From Bradyrhizobium sp. LMTR 3 (GTDB lineage Bacteria; Pseudomonadota; Alphaproteobacteria; Rhizobiales; Xanthobacteraceae): DNA of 64,000 nt. Location of the stretch: positions 124,001-188,000 of the forward strand of contig NZ_MAXC01000049.1 in assembly GCF_001693485.1 (NCBI RefSeq). Direction: 5' to 3'. This document shows, one piece after another, positions 40,884 through 48,853 of the stretch (positions within the stretch are counted from its first letter, which is position 1; each line of letters opens with the position of its first letter). The notes below the pieces were generated by a model, which saw only the letters and a list, made by a program, of their open reading frames with translations, had not been told where the DNA came from and searched no databases. Position numbers and translations under genes: made by a program.

Positions 40884-42383
40884 ATGGAACTCTTTGACAA
40901 TCTGCTGATGGGTCTTTCGACGGCCCTTCAACTCAACAATTTGATTTTCTGCCTGATCGGCGTGGTCATCGGGACCGCGATCGGCGTGCTGCCCGGCATC
41001 GGTCCGATTCCAACGGTGGCGTTGCTGTTGCCCTTCACCTTCGGCCTGTCGCCTGCAAGCGCCATGATCATGCTGGCTGGTATCTTTTACGGCGCGCAAT
41101 ATGGCGGCTCGACCACCGCCATCCTGGTCAATGTGCCGGGCGAGACGTCATCGGTCGTCACCTGCATCGACGGTCACGAGATGGCGAAGCAGGGCAGGGC
41201 CGGAACCGCGCTGGCCATTGCAGCCATTGCCTCGTTCTTTGCCGGCACGATGGCGACGATCGTGATCGCGGTACTCAGCGTGCCGTTGTCGGTGCTGGCG
41301 CTCAAATTCACCGCGGTCGAATATTTCAGTCTCCTCGTGCTCGGCCTGATTGCCGCGGTCGTGCTGGCGCATGGCTCGGTCGCCAAATCGCTGGCAATGG
41401 TGCTGCTGGGGTTGTTGCTCGGCCTCGTCGGGATCGATGTCTCCTCGGGCGTCGCACGCATGACTTTCGGCATCGCCGCTCTATCGGATGGTCTCGATTT
41501 CGTGCCGATCGCGATGGGGCTGTTCGGGCTGGGTGAAATCATCGCCAATCTGGAAAGACCCGCCGAGCGCCGTGTCGTCAGCCAGTCGATCCGCAGCCTG
41601 ATCCCGAGCTGGACGGACTTGCGGGCGGCTTTTCCGGCCGTGGTGCGCGGCACGGCGCTGGGTTCTGTGCTGGGGGTGTTGCCCGGCGGCGGCGCTGCCC
41701 TTCCGCCGTTCTCCTCCTACGCACTGGAAAAGAAGCTCGCCCGCGATCCCTCACGCTTCGGCAAGGGCGCCATCGAGGGCGTTGCCGGTCCGGAGGCCGC
41801 CAACAATGCCGGCGCCCAGACCAGCTTCATTCCGCTGCTGACGCTCGGCATTCCCGCCAACGCCCTGATGGCGCTGATGATCGGCGCGCTGATGATGCAG
41901 GGCATCCAGCCCGGCCCGCAGATCATGACCGAGCAGCCCAAGCTCGTTTGGGGCGTCATCGCCAGCATGTGGGTCGGCAACCTGATGCTGCTGGTCATCA
42001 ACCTTCCGCTCATCGGCCTGTGGGTCTCGATGCTGAAGATTCCCTACCGCCTGCTGTTTCCCGCCATCGTTCTGTTCTGCTGTATCGGCACCTATGGGAT
42101 CGCCAACAGCCTATTCAATGTCTGGCTGATGATGGGCTGCGCCTTGATCGGCTATTTCTTCATCAAGATCGGCGTCGAGCCGGCGCCGCTCCTGCTTGGC
42201 CTCGTGCTCGGCCCGCAACTGGAAGAAAACTTCCGGCGCGCGATGTTGATCGCGGACGGCGATTTCACCGTCTTTCTGTCGCGGCCGATCAGCGCGGTCA
42301 TCCTCGCAGTCGTCGCCGCCTTGTTGCTGGCAATGCTTTCGCCGGCAATTCTGAGAACGCGGAAAGAGGCGCTGGCGGAATGA
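40884..42383 (+). CDS. tctA: Tripartite tricarboxylate transporter large permease (TctA-like)
   Basis: A 499-residue permease with about twelve membrane helices. TctA signatures: VIGTAIGVLPGIGPIPTVAL, MIMLAGIFYGAQYGGSTTAI LVN (YGAQYGGSTTAILVNVPGE) and the second repeat LGSVLGVLPGGGAALPPFSS followed by PEAANNAGAQTSFIPLLTLG. It carries the substrate across the inner membrane with TctB and TctC. It is the last gene of the tct run and is convergent with the DUF1045 gene. Confidence 0.95.
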   Translation: MELFDNLLMGLSTALQLNNLIFCLIGVVIGTAIGVLPGIGPIPTVALLLPFTFGLSPASAMIMLAGIFYGAQYGGSTTAILVNVPGETSSVVTCIDGHEMAKQGRAGTALAIAAIASFFAGTMATIVIAVLSVPLSVLALKFTAVEYFSLLVLGLIAAVVLAHGSVAKSLAMVLLGLLLGLVGIDVSSGVARMTFGIAALSDGLDFVPIAMGLFGLGEIIANLERPAERRVVSQSIRSLIPSWTDLRAAFPAVVRGTALGSVLGVLPGGGAALPPFSSYALEKKLARDPSRFGKGAIEGVAGPEAANNAGAQTSFIPLLTLGIPANALMALMIGALMMQGIQPGPQIMTEQPKLVWGVIASMWVGNLMLLVINLPLIGLWVSMLKIPYRLLFPAIVLFCCIGTYGIANSLFNVWLMMGCALIGYFFIKIGVEPAPLLLGLVLGPQLEENFRRAMLIADGDFTVFLSRPISAVILAVVAALLLAMLSPAILRTRKEALAE

Positions 42384-42395
42384 GCGGTGTGGGCG

Positions 42396-43085
42396 TCAGT
42401 CGCGCAATTGCCAGCGGCCGATGACCCGAAACCGCGAATTCGCATTGTCCTGGCGACACAAGGCGATGGCGTCGATCGCGATCGCGCCGATGCCGGTTGT
42501 CGAAAACCTGCTGCGCAGCATTGCCACAATCGGCTCGCGCCGTTCGGCGGGAAGCCGTCCCGTCAGCGTCATGTGGAAGCGAAATTCCTCGAAGACGTAA
42601 GGGTAGCCCCAGCGGTCGAGATAGTCGCGCTGCCGTGGCGTCAGCGCCTCCGGACTTCGCCGCGCGCGATCTTCCGGGCTGAGTGGAGCACGGAACGAAT
42701 CGAATGCTCTGGTCGCCTGGGCGGCAAGCAGGTCGAGATCTGCCGACGGTTCGCCGGGAATGACCGCAATGAAGCCGCTGATCGAATCGACAACCGGTTG
42801 GATCACGGGCACTGGCCGGGCCAGATCGGCGAACAATTCGCAGGCCGCAGCAAGCTGCGCCTCGGCCTTGCCGTCGGCCAGCGCTATCGGCGCCTTCAGC
42901 GTGGCGTGAAAGCCGTATTTGCGCGGATCGCGCGTCAGCTCGCGCCAGTCCAACGGGAGATCGTCCGGAAAGGGAAGGTCTTCGCCGCTATGGGCATCGT
43001 AGCCGAGCAGCATGGCGCCGAACCGGTCGAGCGCGCTGCCGGGCGTGGCCGCATAATAGATTGCGTAACGGGGGTAATGTGCCAT
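42396..43085 (-). CDS. DUF1045 phosphonate-associated protein (2H phosphoesterase-like)
   Basis: A 229-residue protein (MAHYPRYAIYYAATPGSALD at the start) with two HxT motifs, KYGFHATLKAP and FRFHMTLTG, the mark of 2H phosphoesterases. The family is known as a putative phosphonate-metabolism protein. A GTG at 43109 overlapping the phnM-like stop is an alternative start. C-P lyase breakdown makes a ribosyl 1,2-cyclic phosphate, normally opened by PhnP; no phnP is seen here, so this protein may take that role (inference). Confidence 0.85.
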   Translation of the reverse strand: MAHYPRYAIYYAATPGSALDRFGAMLLGYDAHSGEDLPFPDDLPLDWRELTRDPRKYGFHATLKAPIALADGKAEAQLAAACELFADLARPVPVIQPVVDSISGFIAVIPGEPSADLDLLAAQATRAFDSFRAPLSPEDRARRSPEALTPRQRDYLDRWGYPYVFEEFRFHMTLTGRLPAERREPIVAMLRSRFSTTGIGAIAIDAIALCRQDNANSRFRVIGRWQLRD

Positions 43086-43105
43086 TGCGCCAGAATAGGG
43101 CCGCC

Positions 43106-44299
43106 TCACGCGGCTGCAACCGCCTTGCGTGATGCTGCGGACGAACGGACGAGGCGATTCGCCTCCGTCAGATGTACAAGGCGCCCCGCGGCAATGACTG
43201 CGACGACCCGCGGCCGCAGCGGCACCGTGTCATCGACGAGAAGGATGTCGGCGCGCTGCCCTGCGGTGAGCGTACCGCGATCGGCGAGGCCGGCGGCACG
43301 CGCCGGTGCCGCCGAGATCAATTGCCATGCCGCGGCCAGCGGCAGAACGGCGTCGGCCGCAAGCCGGAATGCCGCCAATAGCGGCGCCGGATAATAATAG
43401 TCCGACGCAAGCACCGAACAGAGGCCCTTGGCGATCATGTCGGAGGCCCTGGTCCAGCCGGTATGGCTGCCGCCGCGCACCACATTGGGCGCGCCGAACA
43501 CGATGAAGTCTCCGGCTTCGGCAGCATCGCGTGCAGTTTCCTCGTTGACCGGGAATTCGGCGATTGCAACGCCCTGCGCACGGAAGGCCTGCCGCATCGC
43601 CGGGCTTTCGTCGTCGTGGGAGAGCATCCGGACGTCTGCCGCGCGCGCTGCCTGCGCCAGCCGGTCGATCGAAGCCGGCACGTCGTGGCCGCGGCAGACC
43701 ACACGTTCCACCAGGCGATCGAACGCCTCATTGCTGAGACCCGTGCGCTCGACCATTCGGCTGCGCTTTTGCGGCTTGGCGAGGCTGGCGACGGTCGAGT
43801 CCATATGGTCGTTGAAGGCGAACAGGTCGACGCGTCCTTCCGACAGCCAGTCGATGATTTCGCTTTCCGCGTCGAGATTGTAGGTCTCGTGACGCAAGTG
43901 GAAGCGGGTGTCGGCGGCGAGCTGCGGCCGCATCTGCTCGATCGCCTCCAGCAAGCGCCTGGCATTGTCGGCGCTGCGCAGGCCGGGCTCCCACGACCAG
44001 GTCGTGGCGTGATAGACGGTCGTGATCCCGTTGCTGATCGCCTGCCGGTCGCTGTCAACAAGCGCCACATCGATCGGGAAGTCGACCCCGGGGCGTGGCA
44101 TCATCTGCCGCTCGAAGGCATCGCCATGCAGATCGACAATGCCCGGCAATACCAGGAGGCCATCGGCATTGACGCCGCCGATGCTGTGGGTGCTGTCCGC
44201 ACCTACGGCCGCGATCTCGCGGCCAGCGATCCGCAATGAGGTTTCGACGATTTCGTGACCGAGCAGGGCCCGGCCACCTTCGATGAACAGTTCAGTCAC
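43106..44299 (-). CDS. phnM: PhnM-like amidohydrolase, divergent copy
   Basis: A 397-residue amidohydrolase of the PhnM family (ribose 1-methylphosphonate 5-triphosphate diphosphatase). The metal motif is DLHGDAFERQMMPRPG where the second copy in this window has ELHTDHLEMHYVPRPK, a clear subgroup difference. Still present: RFHLRHETYNL, LMSHDDE equivalents (MLSHDDESPAMRQAF), VFGAPNVVRGGSHTGW and LASDYYYPAPLLAAF. It overlaps the acetyltransferase stop by 4 bp and couples to the DUF1045 gene. Confidence 0.88.
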   Translation of the reverse strand: MTELFIEGGRALLGHEIVETSLRIAGREIAAVGADSTHSIGGVNADGLLVLPGIVDLHGDAFERQMMPRPGVDFPIDVALVDSDRQAISNGITTVYHATTWSWEPGLRSADNARRLLEAIEQMRPQLAADTRFHLRHETYNLDAESEIIDWLSEGRVDLFAFNDHMDSTVASLAKPQKRSRMVERTGLSNEAFDRLVERVVCRGHDVPASIDRLAQAARAADVRMLSHDDESPAMRQAFRAQGVAIAEFPVNEETARDAAEAGDFIVFGAPNVVRGGSHTGWTRASDMIAKGLCSVLASDYYYPAPLLAAFRLAADAVLPLAAAWQLISAAPARAAGLADRGTLTAGQRADILLVDDTVPLRPRVVAVIAAGRLVHLTEANRLVRSSAASRKAVAAA

Positions 44300-44961
44300 G
44301 ATGCGGCACTCTGGCTGTATGGACGGCGAGTAGCCGCTGCGGCGGCTTCGTATTTTTCGAGAAAGCCCTCTACATCGAGCTTGCGGAAATCGGGCAGGGC
44401 GCGGCGAAGCGTCTCATGGTCCCAATCCCACCACGCGAGCTCCGCAAGCCGGTCGGCAATGGATTCCGGAAACCGCCGCCTGATCGGCCGTGCCGGGTTG
44501 CCTGCAACGATCGTATAGGCGGGGACATCCTTGGTCACGATGGCGCCGGCCGCGACCACCGCGCCGGTGCCGATCGAGCGGCCAGGCAGAATAACCGCGC
44601 CGTGGCCGGTCCAGACGTCATGGCCGATATGGACGTGATGCTTGCGGCGCCACGCAAAAAACTCGGCATCGTCGCTCTCGCCCGAAAAGTAGCTAGAGGC
44701 GCGGTAGGTGAAATGCGCCTGCGAGGCCCGGTGCATCGGATGATTACCCGGGTTGATGCGCGTCATCGCTGCGATGGAACAGAACTTGCCGATCGTTGTG
44801 TAGGTGATCTGCGAGTCATTCACGACATACGAATAATCCGACATCGTGACCTCGAGCAGAATGGTCCGGGCGCCGACTTCGGTGTAGGCGCCAAGCTGGC
44901 AGTCGCGCACTGACGCAGTGGGGTCGACCATTGGTTCAGTGGAAAGCATTTTGCCGGCCAT
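44296..44961 (-). CDS. Hexapeptide-repeat acetyltransferase, phosphonate-associated
   Basis: A 221-residue left-handed beta-helix acyltransferase. Residues ~35-170 carry the hexapeptide turns and catalytic His region: YTTIGKFCSIAAMTRINPGN (SIAAMTRINPGNHP), HVHIGHDVWTGHGAVILPGR and GTGAVVAAGAIVTKDVPAYT, IVAGNPARPI. The family is listed as a phosphonate-metabolism transferase beside phn genes. Its substrate is unknown; aminoalkylphosphonate N-acetylation, as done by PhnO in E. coli, is a candidate. It is first in the minus-strand operon behind a triple Pho-box-like repeat. Confidence 0.88.
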   Translation of the reverse strand: MAGKMLSTEPMVDPTASVRDCQLGAYTEVGARTILLEVTMSDYSYVVNDSQITYTTIGKFCSIAAMTRINPGNHPMHRASQAHFTYRASSYFSGESDDAEFFAWRRKHHVHIGHDVWTGHGAVILPGRSIGTGAVVAAGAIVTKDVPAYTIVAGNPARPIRRRFPESIADRLAELAWWDWDHETLRRALPDFRKLDVEGFLEKYEAAAAATRRPYSQSAAS

Positions 44962-45016
44962 CGCGTACGTCCATCAGCGATCGAGGGAAAGATCACGCTC
45001 GTCTTCGATGCGCTTG

Positions 45017-45045
45017 ATGACAGGATCATGACGGACGCGTGACGG
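45017..45045 (-). promoter_or_regulatory. Triple Pho-box-like repeat for the acetyltransferase-phnM-DUF1045 operon
   Basis: Read on the minus strand, three heptamers with 4-bp spacers (11-bp period): CCGTCAC (45039-45045), CCGTCAT (45028-45034) and CTGTCAT (45017-45023). They match the rhizobial PhoB box CTGTCAT-N4-CTGTCAT with few changes, and the last ends 56 bp before the ATG at 44961. Confidence 0.75.
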
Positions 45046-45081
45046 AGGGTCGCTGTGGATGAACGCCGCAGCGCAGCACGC

Positions 45082-45099
45082 GTGTCACACAACTGTAAG
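45082..45099 (+). promoter_or_regulatory. Weaker Pho-box-like repeat upstream of phnC
   Basis: GTGTCAC-ACAA-CTGTAAG on the plus strand keeps the 11-bp spacing with three mismatches in all to CTGTCAT/C pairs. It ends 46 bp before the phnC ATG. Confidence 0.5.
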
Positions 45100-45145
45100 A
45101 TCGAGCCGTTAGCGATGCTCTACGACAGGAACTCTGGAGCATTGC

Positions 45146-45961
45146 ATGCTGGTGGTGGAAGGTTTGACGTGCCGGTTCGGTGCCAAGGCCGCGGTGGATA
45201 ACGCGTCATTTTCGATTCAGCCCGGCAGCTTCGTCGGCGTGATCGGCCGCTCCGGCGCCGGCAAGTCGACGCTGCTTCGCATGATCAACCGCCTCGCCGA
45301 GCCTTCCGAGGGACGCATCCTGTTCGAAGGCGTCGACGTGACTGCGCTGCGCGGCAAGGATTTGCGGCAGTGGCGCGCGCGCTCCGCGATGATCTTTCAG
45401 CAATTCAATCTGGTCGGCCGGCTCGACGTCCTCACCAATGTGCTGATGGGGCGGCTGGCTGCGGTACCGTCATGGCGTTCACTCGCTCAGCTTTGGCCCG
45501 AACGTGACAAGGCAATAGCGATGTCGGCGCTCGAACAATTCGACATGGCGTCGATTGCAGCCCAGCGCGCCGACCAGCTCTCCGGCGGTCAGCAGCAGCG
45601 CGTCGCGATTGCGCGTGCGCTGGTACAGGAGCCCGACATCATACTTGCCGACGAGCCAATTGCTTCGCTCGATCCTCGCAACACCCGTGTGGTCATGGAT
45701 GCCTTGCTGCGCATCAACAAGCACTTCGGCATCACCGTAGTCTGCAATCTGCACTCGCTCGATCTGGCGCGAAGCTACTGCGACCGTCTGATCGGCATGG
45801 CGTCGGGGCGGATTGTGTTCGACGGCGCGCCGGTGGCGCTGACAGATCGCATCGCGCGTGAGCTCTACGATCTTGAGGCGAATGAGGTGATGGATGCGAC
45901 GCCGGCGCTTGCGCCGGTCGGTTCGGCGGTTCCCGCGCTCGGTACGGTCGCCGCGGCCTGA
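45146..45961 (+). CDS. phnC: Phosphonate ABC transporter ATP-binding protein
   Basis: A 271-residue ATPase: Walker A GRSGAGKST near residue 36, Q-loop MIFQQFNLVGRLDVLTNVLM, signature LSGGQQQRVAIARALVQEPD and Walker B IILADEPIASLDPRNT. The MIFQQFNLV plus RSYCDRLIGMASGRIVFDG pattern is typical of PhnC. The C-terminal ~25 residues are Ala/Pro-rich and extra. It powers phosphonate import with PhnD and the two PhnE subunits. Confidence 0.95.
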   Translation: MLVVEGLTCRFGAKAAVDNASFSIQPGSFVGVIGRSGAGKSTLLRMINRLAEPSEGRILFEGVDVTALRGKDLRQWRARSAMIFQQFNLVGRLDVLTNVLMGRLAAVPSWRSLAQLWPERDKAIAMSALEQFDMASIAAQRADQLSGGQQQRVAIARALVQEPDIILADEPIASLDPRNTRVVMDALLRINKHFGITVVCNLHSLDLARSYCDRLIGMASGRIVFDGAPVALTDRIARELYDLEANEVMDATPALAPVGSAVPALGTVAAA

Positions 45962-46037
45962 GTGTTGCGTCCAAAAATCAAAGAGCTGCGCGGCACTGAA
46001 ATCCGCAAGCTACATTGCTGCAAAAACAGGAGACGTC

Positions 46038-46946
46038 ATGTTCAACCGTCTTGTTACTCTCGCCGCTGCGGCGGGATTGGTATTCTCAGCTTCCCCCGCA
46101 TCAGCCCAGGACTGGAAAGCAAAATATCCCGAACTGGTGTTCGCAAAGGTTCCCGATGAGAATGCTTCGGGCACGACCAACCGTTGGACGCCTTTGGCGG
46201 AGTATCTGTCCCGCGAGCTCGGCACGAAGGTGACGCTGCGGATCGCCAACGACTACGCCGCCGTGATCGAAGGCCAGCGGGCCGGCAACATCCACATCGC
46301 GATGTACGGTCCGGCGTCTTATGCACGCGCCTACATTATTGGCGCCAAGGTCGAGCCGTTCGCGATCGAAGTGAATGGCGACGGCACCAAGGGCTATTAC
46401 TCGGTCCTCTATGTCAAAAGCGACTCGAGCTACAAGGACATCAAGGACCTGAAGGGCAAGAATCTCTGCCTTGTCGACCCCAATTCAACGTCAGGCAACA
46501 ACGTGCCGCGTTTCGCGATGGACAAGATGGGCATCGACCCGGAGAAGTTCTTTTCCAAGGTGGTTTATTCGGGAAGCCATGAAAACGCGGTGATTGGGCT
46601 TGCCCAGGGTACGTGCGATGCGGCGTTCAACTGGTGGAATGACGAAAAAGAATCGAACCTGCTGCGGATGGACCGCAAGGGCATGGCGAAGGCCGCCGAT
46701 TTCCGGATCATCCTGAAGTCCGAACAGATTGTGAATTCGCCGATGGCATATCTCGGTAGCCTGCCTGCCGACCTCAAGGCGGCGATCAAGAAGGCCGTGC
46801 TGGAAATTGCAGTGAAGGACAAGGCCGCTTTCGACAAGATTTACGAAGGCAAGCAACTGCCTTTCGTCGAGGTTGACCACAAAGCCTATGAGGCCGTGAT
46901 CGATCTGACCAAATTTGTCGACAGCTTGCGCAAGCAGAAGTCCTGA
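46038..46946 (+). CDS. phnD: Phosphonate ABC transporter binding protein
   Basis: A 302-residue periplasmic protein: signal MFNRLVTLAAAAGLVFSASP ASA, then LVFAKVPDENASGTTNRWTP, IHIAMYGPASYARAYIIGAK, LCLVDPNSTSGNNVPRFAMD and GSHENAVIGLAQGTCDAAFN, all typical of PhnD. CAGGAG lies 5 bp before the ATG at 46038, so the longer open frame is discarded. It binds phosphonates and delivers them to PhnE. A hairpin follows the gene. Confidence 0.95.
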   Translation: MFNRLVTLAAAAGLVFSASPASAQDWKAKYPELVFAKVPDENASGTTNRWTPLAEYLSRELGTKVTLRIANDYAAVIEGQRAGNIHIAMYGPASYARAYIIGAKVEPFAIEVNGDGTKGYYSVLYVKSDSSYKDIKDLKGKNLCLVDPNSTSGNNVPRFAMDKMGIDPEKFFSKVVYSGSHENAVIGLAQGTCDAAFNWWNDEKESNLLRMDRKGMAKAADFRIILKSEQIVNSPMAYLGSLPADLKAAIKKAVLEIAVKDKAAFDKIYEGKQLPFVEVDHKAYEAVIDLTKFVDSLRKQKS

Positions 46947-46969
46947 GCGGAACGATAGGTCCGGACGAT

Positions 46970-46995
46970 ATGGGCAGATCGCGAGATCTGCCCAT
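46970..46995 (+). terminator. Hairpin between phnD and phnE
   Basis: ATGGGCAGATC-GCGA-GATCTGCCCAT is a perfect 11-bp stem with a GNRA (GCGA) tetraloop, 23 bp after the phnD stop. No T-tract follows. It likely stabilises phnD mRNA or reduces read-through into the permease genes. Confidence 0.65.
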
Positions 46996-47014
46996 TCCCG
47001 CTCTAGAAAAATCC

Positions 47015-47902
47015 ATGCGAACAGCAGTCCCCGAATTCCCGGAAGCCAGGCTGCAAGAGCTGGCCGATCGCTATGCGGCTGCAGTTGCCGCCAAGCGCCG
47101 GCGCGTTTGGCTGGGCTCGGCGGTCCTGATCGTCGCGGCGCTTGCCGCAGGCTGGATGGGCGACGTCGATCTTTGGAAATTTGCCGAGAATTTCTGGCGC
47201 TTCCCGGCCTACTTCGCCAGCATAGCTCCCACGTTTTCGTTCTCGTCTGCTTGGAATGATCTCTCGGAATGGCTTTGGGGCTTGCCTCGCTGGACGCTGC
47301 TTCTCGGAGATACCCTGCTGATTGCGTATATGGGAACCCTTTCGGGAGCTATATGCGGATTCGTTCTCTGCTTTCTGGCGTCGGCCAATCTCGTCAGGTC
47401 GCGAACGATCGTTTTTGTTACGCGACGCTTGCTCGAGTTTTGCCGCACCGTCCCGGATATCGTCTTTGCCTTGATTTTTGTACTGGCATTCGGCCTCGGG
47501 CCGCTGCCGGGTGTTCTTGCCATCGCGATCCATACCACTGGCGCGCTTGGCAAGCAGTTCGCCGAGGTTGTCGAGAACATCGATAACAAGCCGATCGAGG
47601 GGGTGGCGGCGAGCGGAGGAAGCTGGATTCAGATTGTCCGGTTTGGCGCGGTGCCGCAGGTTCTTTCGAATTTCGTCAGCTATGCCCTGCTGAGATTCGA
47701 GATCAACGTGCGCGGCGCGGCGGTGATGGGCTTTGTCGGCGCCGGCGGGATCGGACAGGATTTGATCGAGTCCGTGCGTAAGTTTTACTACAGCGATGTC
47801 AGCGCCATCCTCTTGCTCATCATCGTCACCGTCATGCTGATCGATTTTATCACGGAGCGCGTGCGCCATCGCCTTCTTGGGCTAGAGGGCGCCGGCGCAT
47901 GA
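47015..47902 (+). CDS. phnE: Phosphonate ABC transporter permease, first copy
   Basis: A 295-residue permease starting MRTAVPEFPEARLQELADRY; an upstream ATG at 46970 lies in the hairpin and is rejected. It has an N-terminal helix (GSAVLIVAALAAGWMG) and about five more. PhnE signatures are LLEFCRTVPDIVFALIFVLA, LGKQFAEVVENIDNKPIEGV (EAA loop) and GAAVMGFVGAGGIGQDLIES. It overlaps the second permease gene by 4 bp. Confidence 0.93.
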   Translation: MRTAVPEFPEARLQELADRYAAAVAAKRRRVWLGSAVLIVAALAAGWMGDVDLWKFAENFWRFPAYFASIAPTFSFSSAWNDLSEWLWGLPRWTLLLGDTLLIAYMGTLSGAICGFVLCFLASANLVRSRTIVFVTRRLLEFCRTVPDIVFALIFVLAFGLGPLPGVLAIAIHTTGALGKQFAEVVENIDNKPIEGVAASGGSWIQIVRFGAVPQVLSNFVSYALLRFEINVRGAAVMGFVGAGGIGQDLIESVRKFYYSDVSAILLLIIVTVMLIDFITERVRHRLLGLEGAGA

Positions 47903-48753
47903 AATCGTTCAGCTCCGACGCTCAGGCCGCAATCGTTGAACGCTATCCGGCGGTTTTCCGCTCGGGTTGGTGGAGCAGGGCAAAGATCACGATAGGCCTC
48001 AGCGCGGCGGTTGCGCTTTTTCTGTTTGGCATTGCCCAGCTAGACATTCCGTTTCACCGGCTTTCTGACGGGATGGCCAGGCTAGGCGGATTCCTTCGGC
48101 TTATGTTGCCGCCCGACCCTGGTTCATGGGCAGAGGCATTGAAGTATTTGAATGCGCTCGGCGAGACGGTGTCGATCGCATTTCTCGGTACACTGGGCGG
48201 AGCACTGCTGGCATTGCCAGTGGCCCTGCTGGCCGCACGCAATGTGGTTGCGAACCGGATCGTCCACTTCTTCTCACGCCGTAGCCTCGACACCATCCGA
48301 GGGGTCGATATCCTGATCTGGGCGCTCATCTGGGTCGGCGTCGTGGGATTGGGTCCGTTTGCAGGTATCCTTGCGGTCATCTGCAGCGATTTCGGGACGT
48401 TTGGAAAGCTATTCTCGGAAGCTATCGAAGCTGCCGACAAGAACCCTGCAGAGGGAGTTCGATCGGCGGGCGGCAACCATCTCCATGGCGTCCGGTTCGG
48501 GCTGTTGCCGCAGGTCTTTCCAATTCTGCTGAGCCAAGTGCTTTACTACTTCGAATCCAATACGCGCTCGGCGACGATCATCGGAATCGTCGGGGCCGGC
48601 GGAATCGGCCTTCAGCTTGCCGAACAAATCCGGGTGCTGGAATGGCAAAAGGTATCGTTTTTGATTCTGCTTATCCTCATCGCGGTTTCCGCAATTGACT
48701 GGATTTCCGGCAAACTCCGCTTCGCGATCATCGGGCAGCGCGCCGTCGCATGA
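47899..48753 (+). CDS. phnE: Phosphonate ABC transporter permease, second copy
   Basis: A 284-residue permease, paralogous to the first: SLDTIRGVDILIWALIWVGV, FGKLFSEAIEAADKNPAEGV (EAA loop) and NTRSATIIGIVGAGGIGLQL. A PhnE pair forms a heterodimeric channel in many rhizobia. The ATG overlaps the previous stop. It ends the plus-strand transporter operon. Confidence 0.93.
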   Translation: MKSFSSDAQAAIVERYPAVFRSGWWSRAKITIGLSAAVALFLFGIAQLDIPFHRLSDGMARLGGFLRLMLPPDPGSWAEALKYLNALGETVSIAFLGTLGGALLALPVALLAARNVVANRIVHFFSRRSLDTIRGVDILIWALIWVGVVGLGPFAGILAVICSDFGTFGKLFSEAIEAADKNPAEGVRSAGGNHLHGVRFGLLPQVFPILLSQVLYYFESNTRSATIIGIVGAGGIGLQLAEQIRVLEWQKVSFLILLILIAVSAIDWISGKLRFAIIGQRAVA

Positions 48754-48760
48754 TGCGTCT

Positions 48761-48848
48761 GTAGGTAGGCAAAGCGAAGCTTGCCCACCATTCCTTGCCA
48801 TGCGGATAGATGGTGGGCACGGCGCAAACGCGCCTTTGCCCACCCTAC
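48761..48848. repeat. Palindromic repeat between phnE and phnF
   Basis: Outer arms GTAGGTAGGCAAAG and CTTTGCCCACCCTAC, with inner TGGTGGGCA and TGCCCACCA copies, form a nested imperfect palindrome of 88 bp between convergent genes. The GTGGGCAAAGGCGCGTTTGC type is frequent in Bradyrhizobium and relatives. Confidence 0.7.
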
Positions 48849-48853
48849 GGAAT

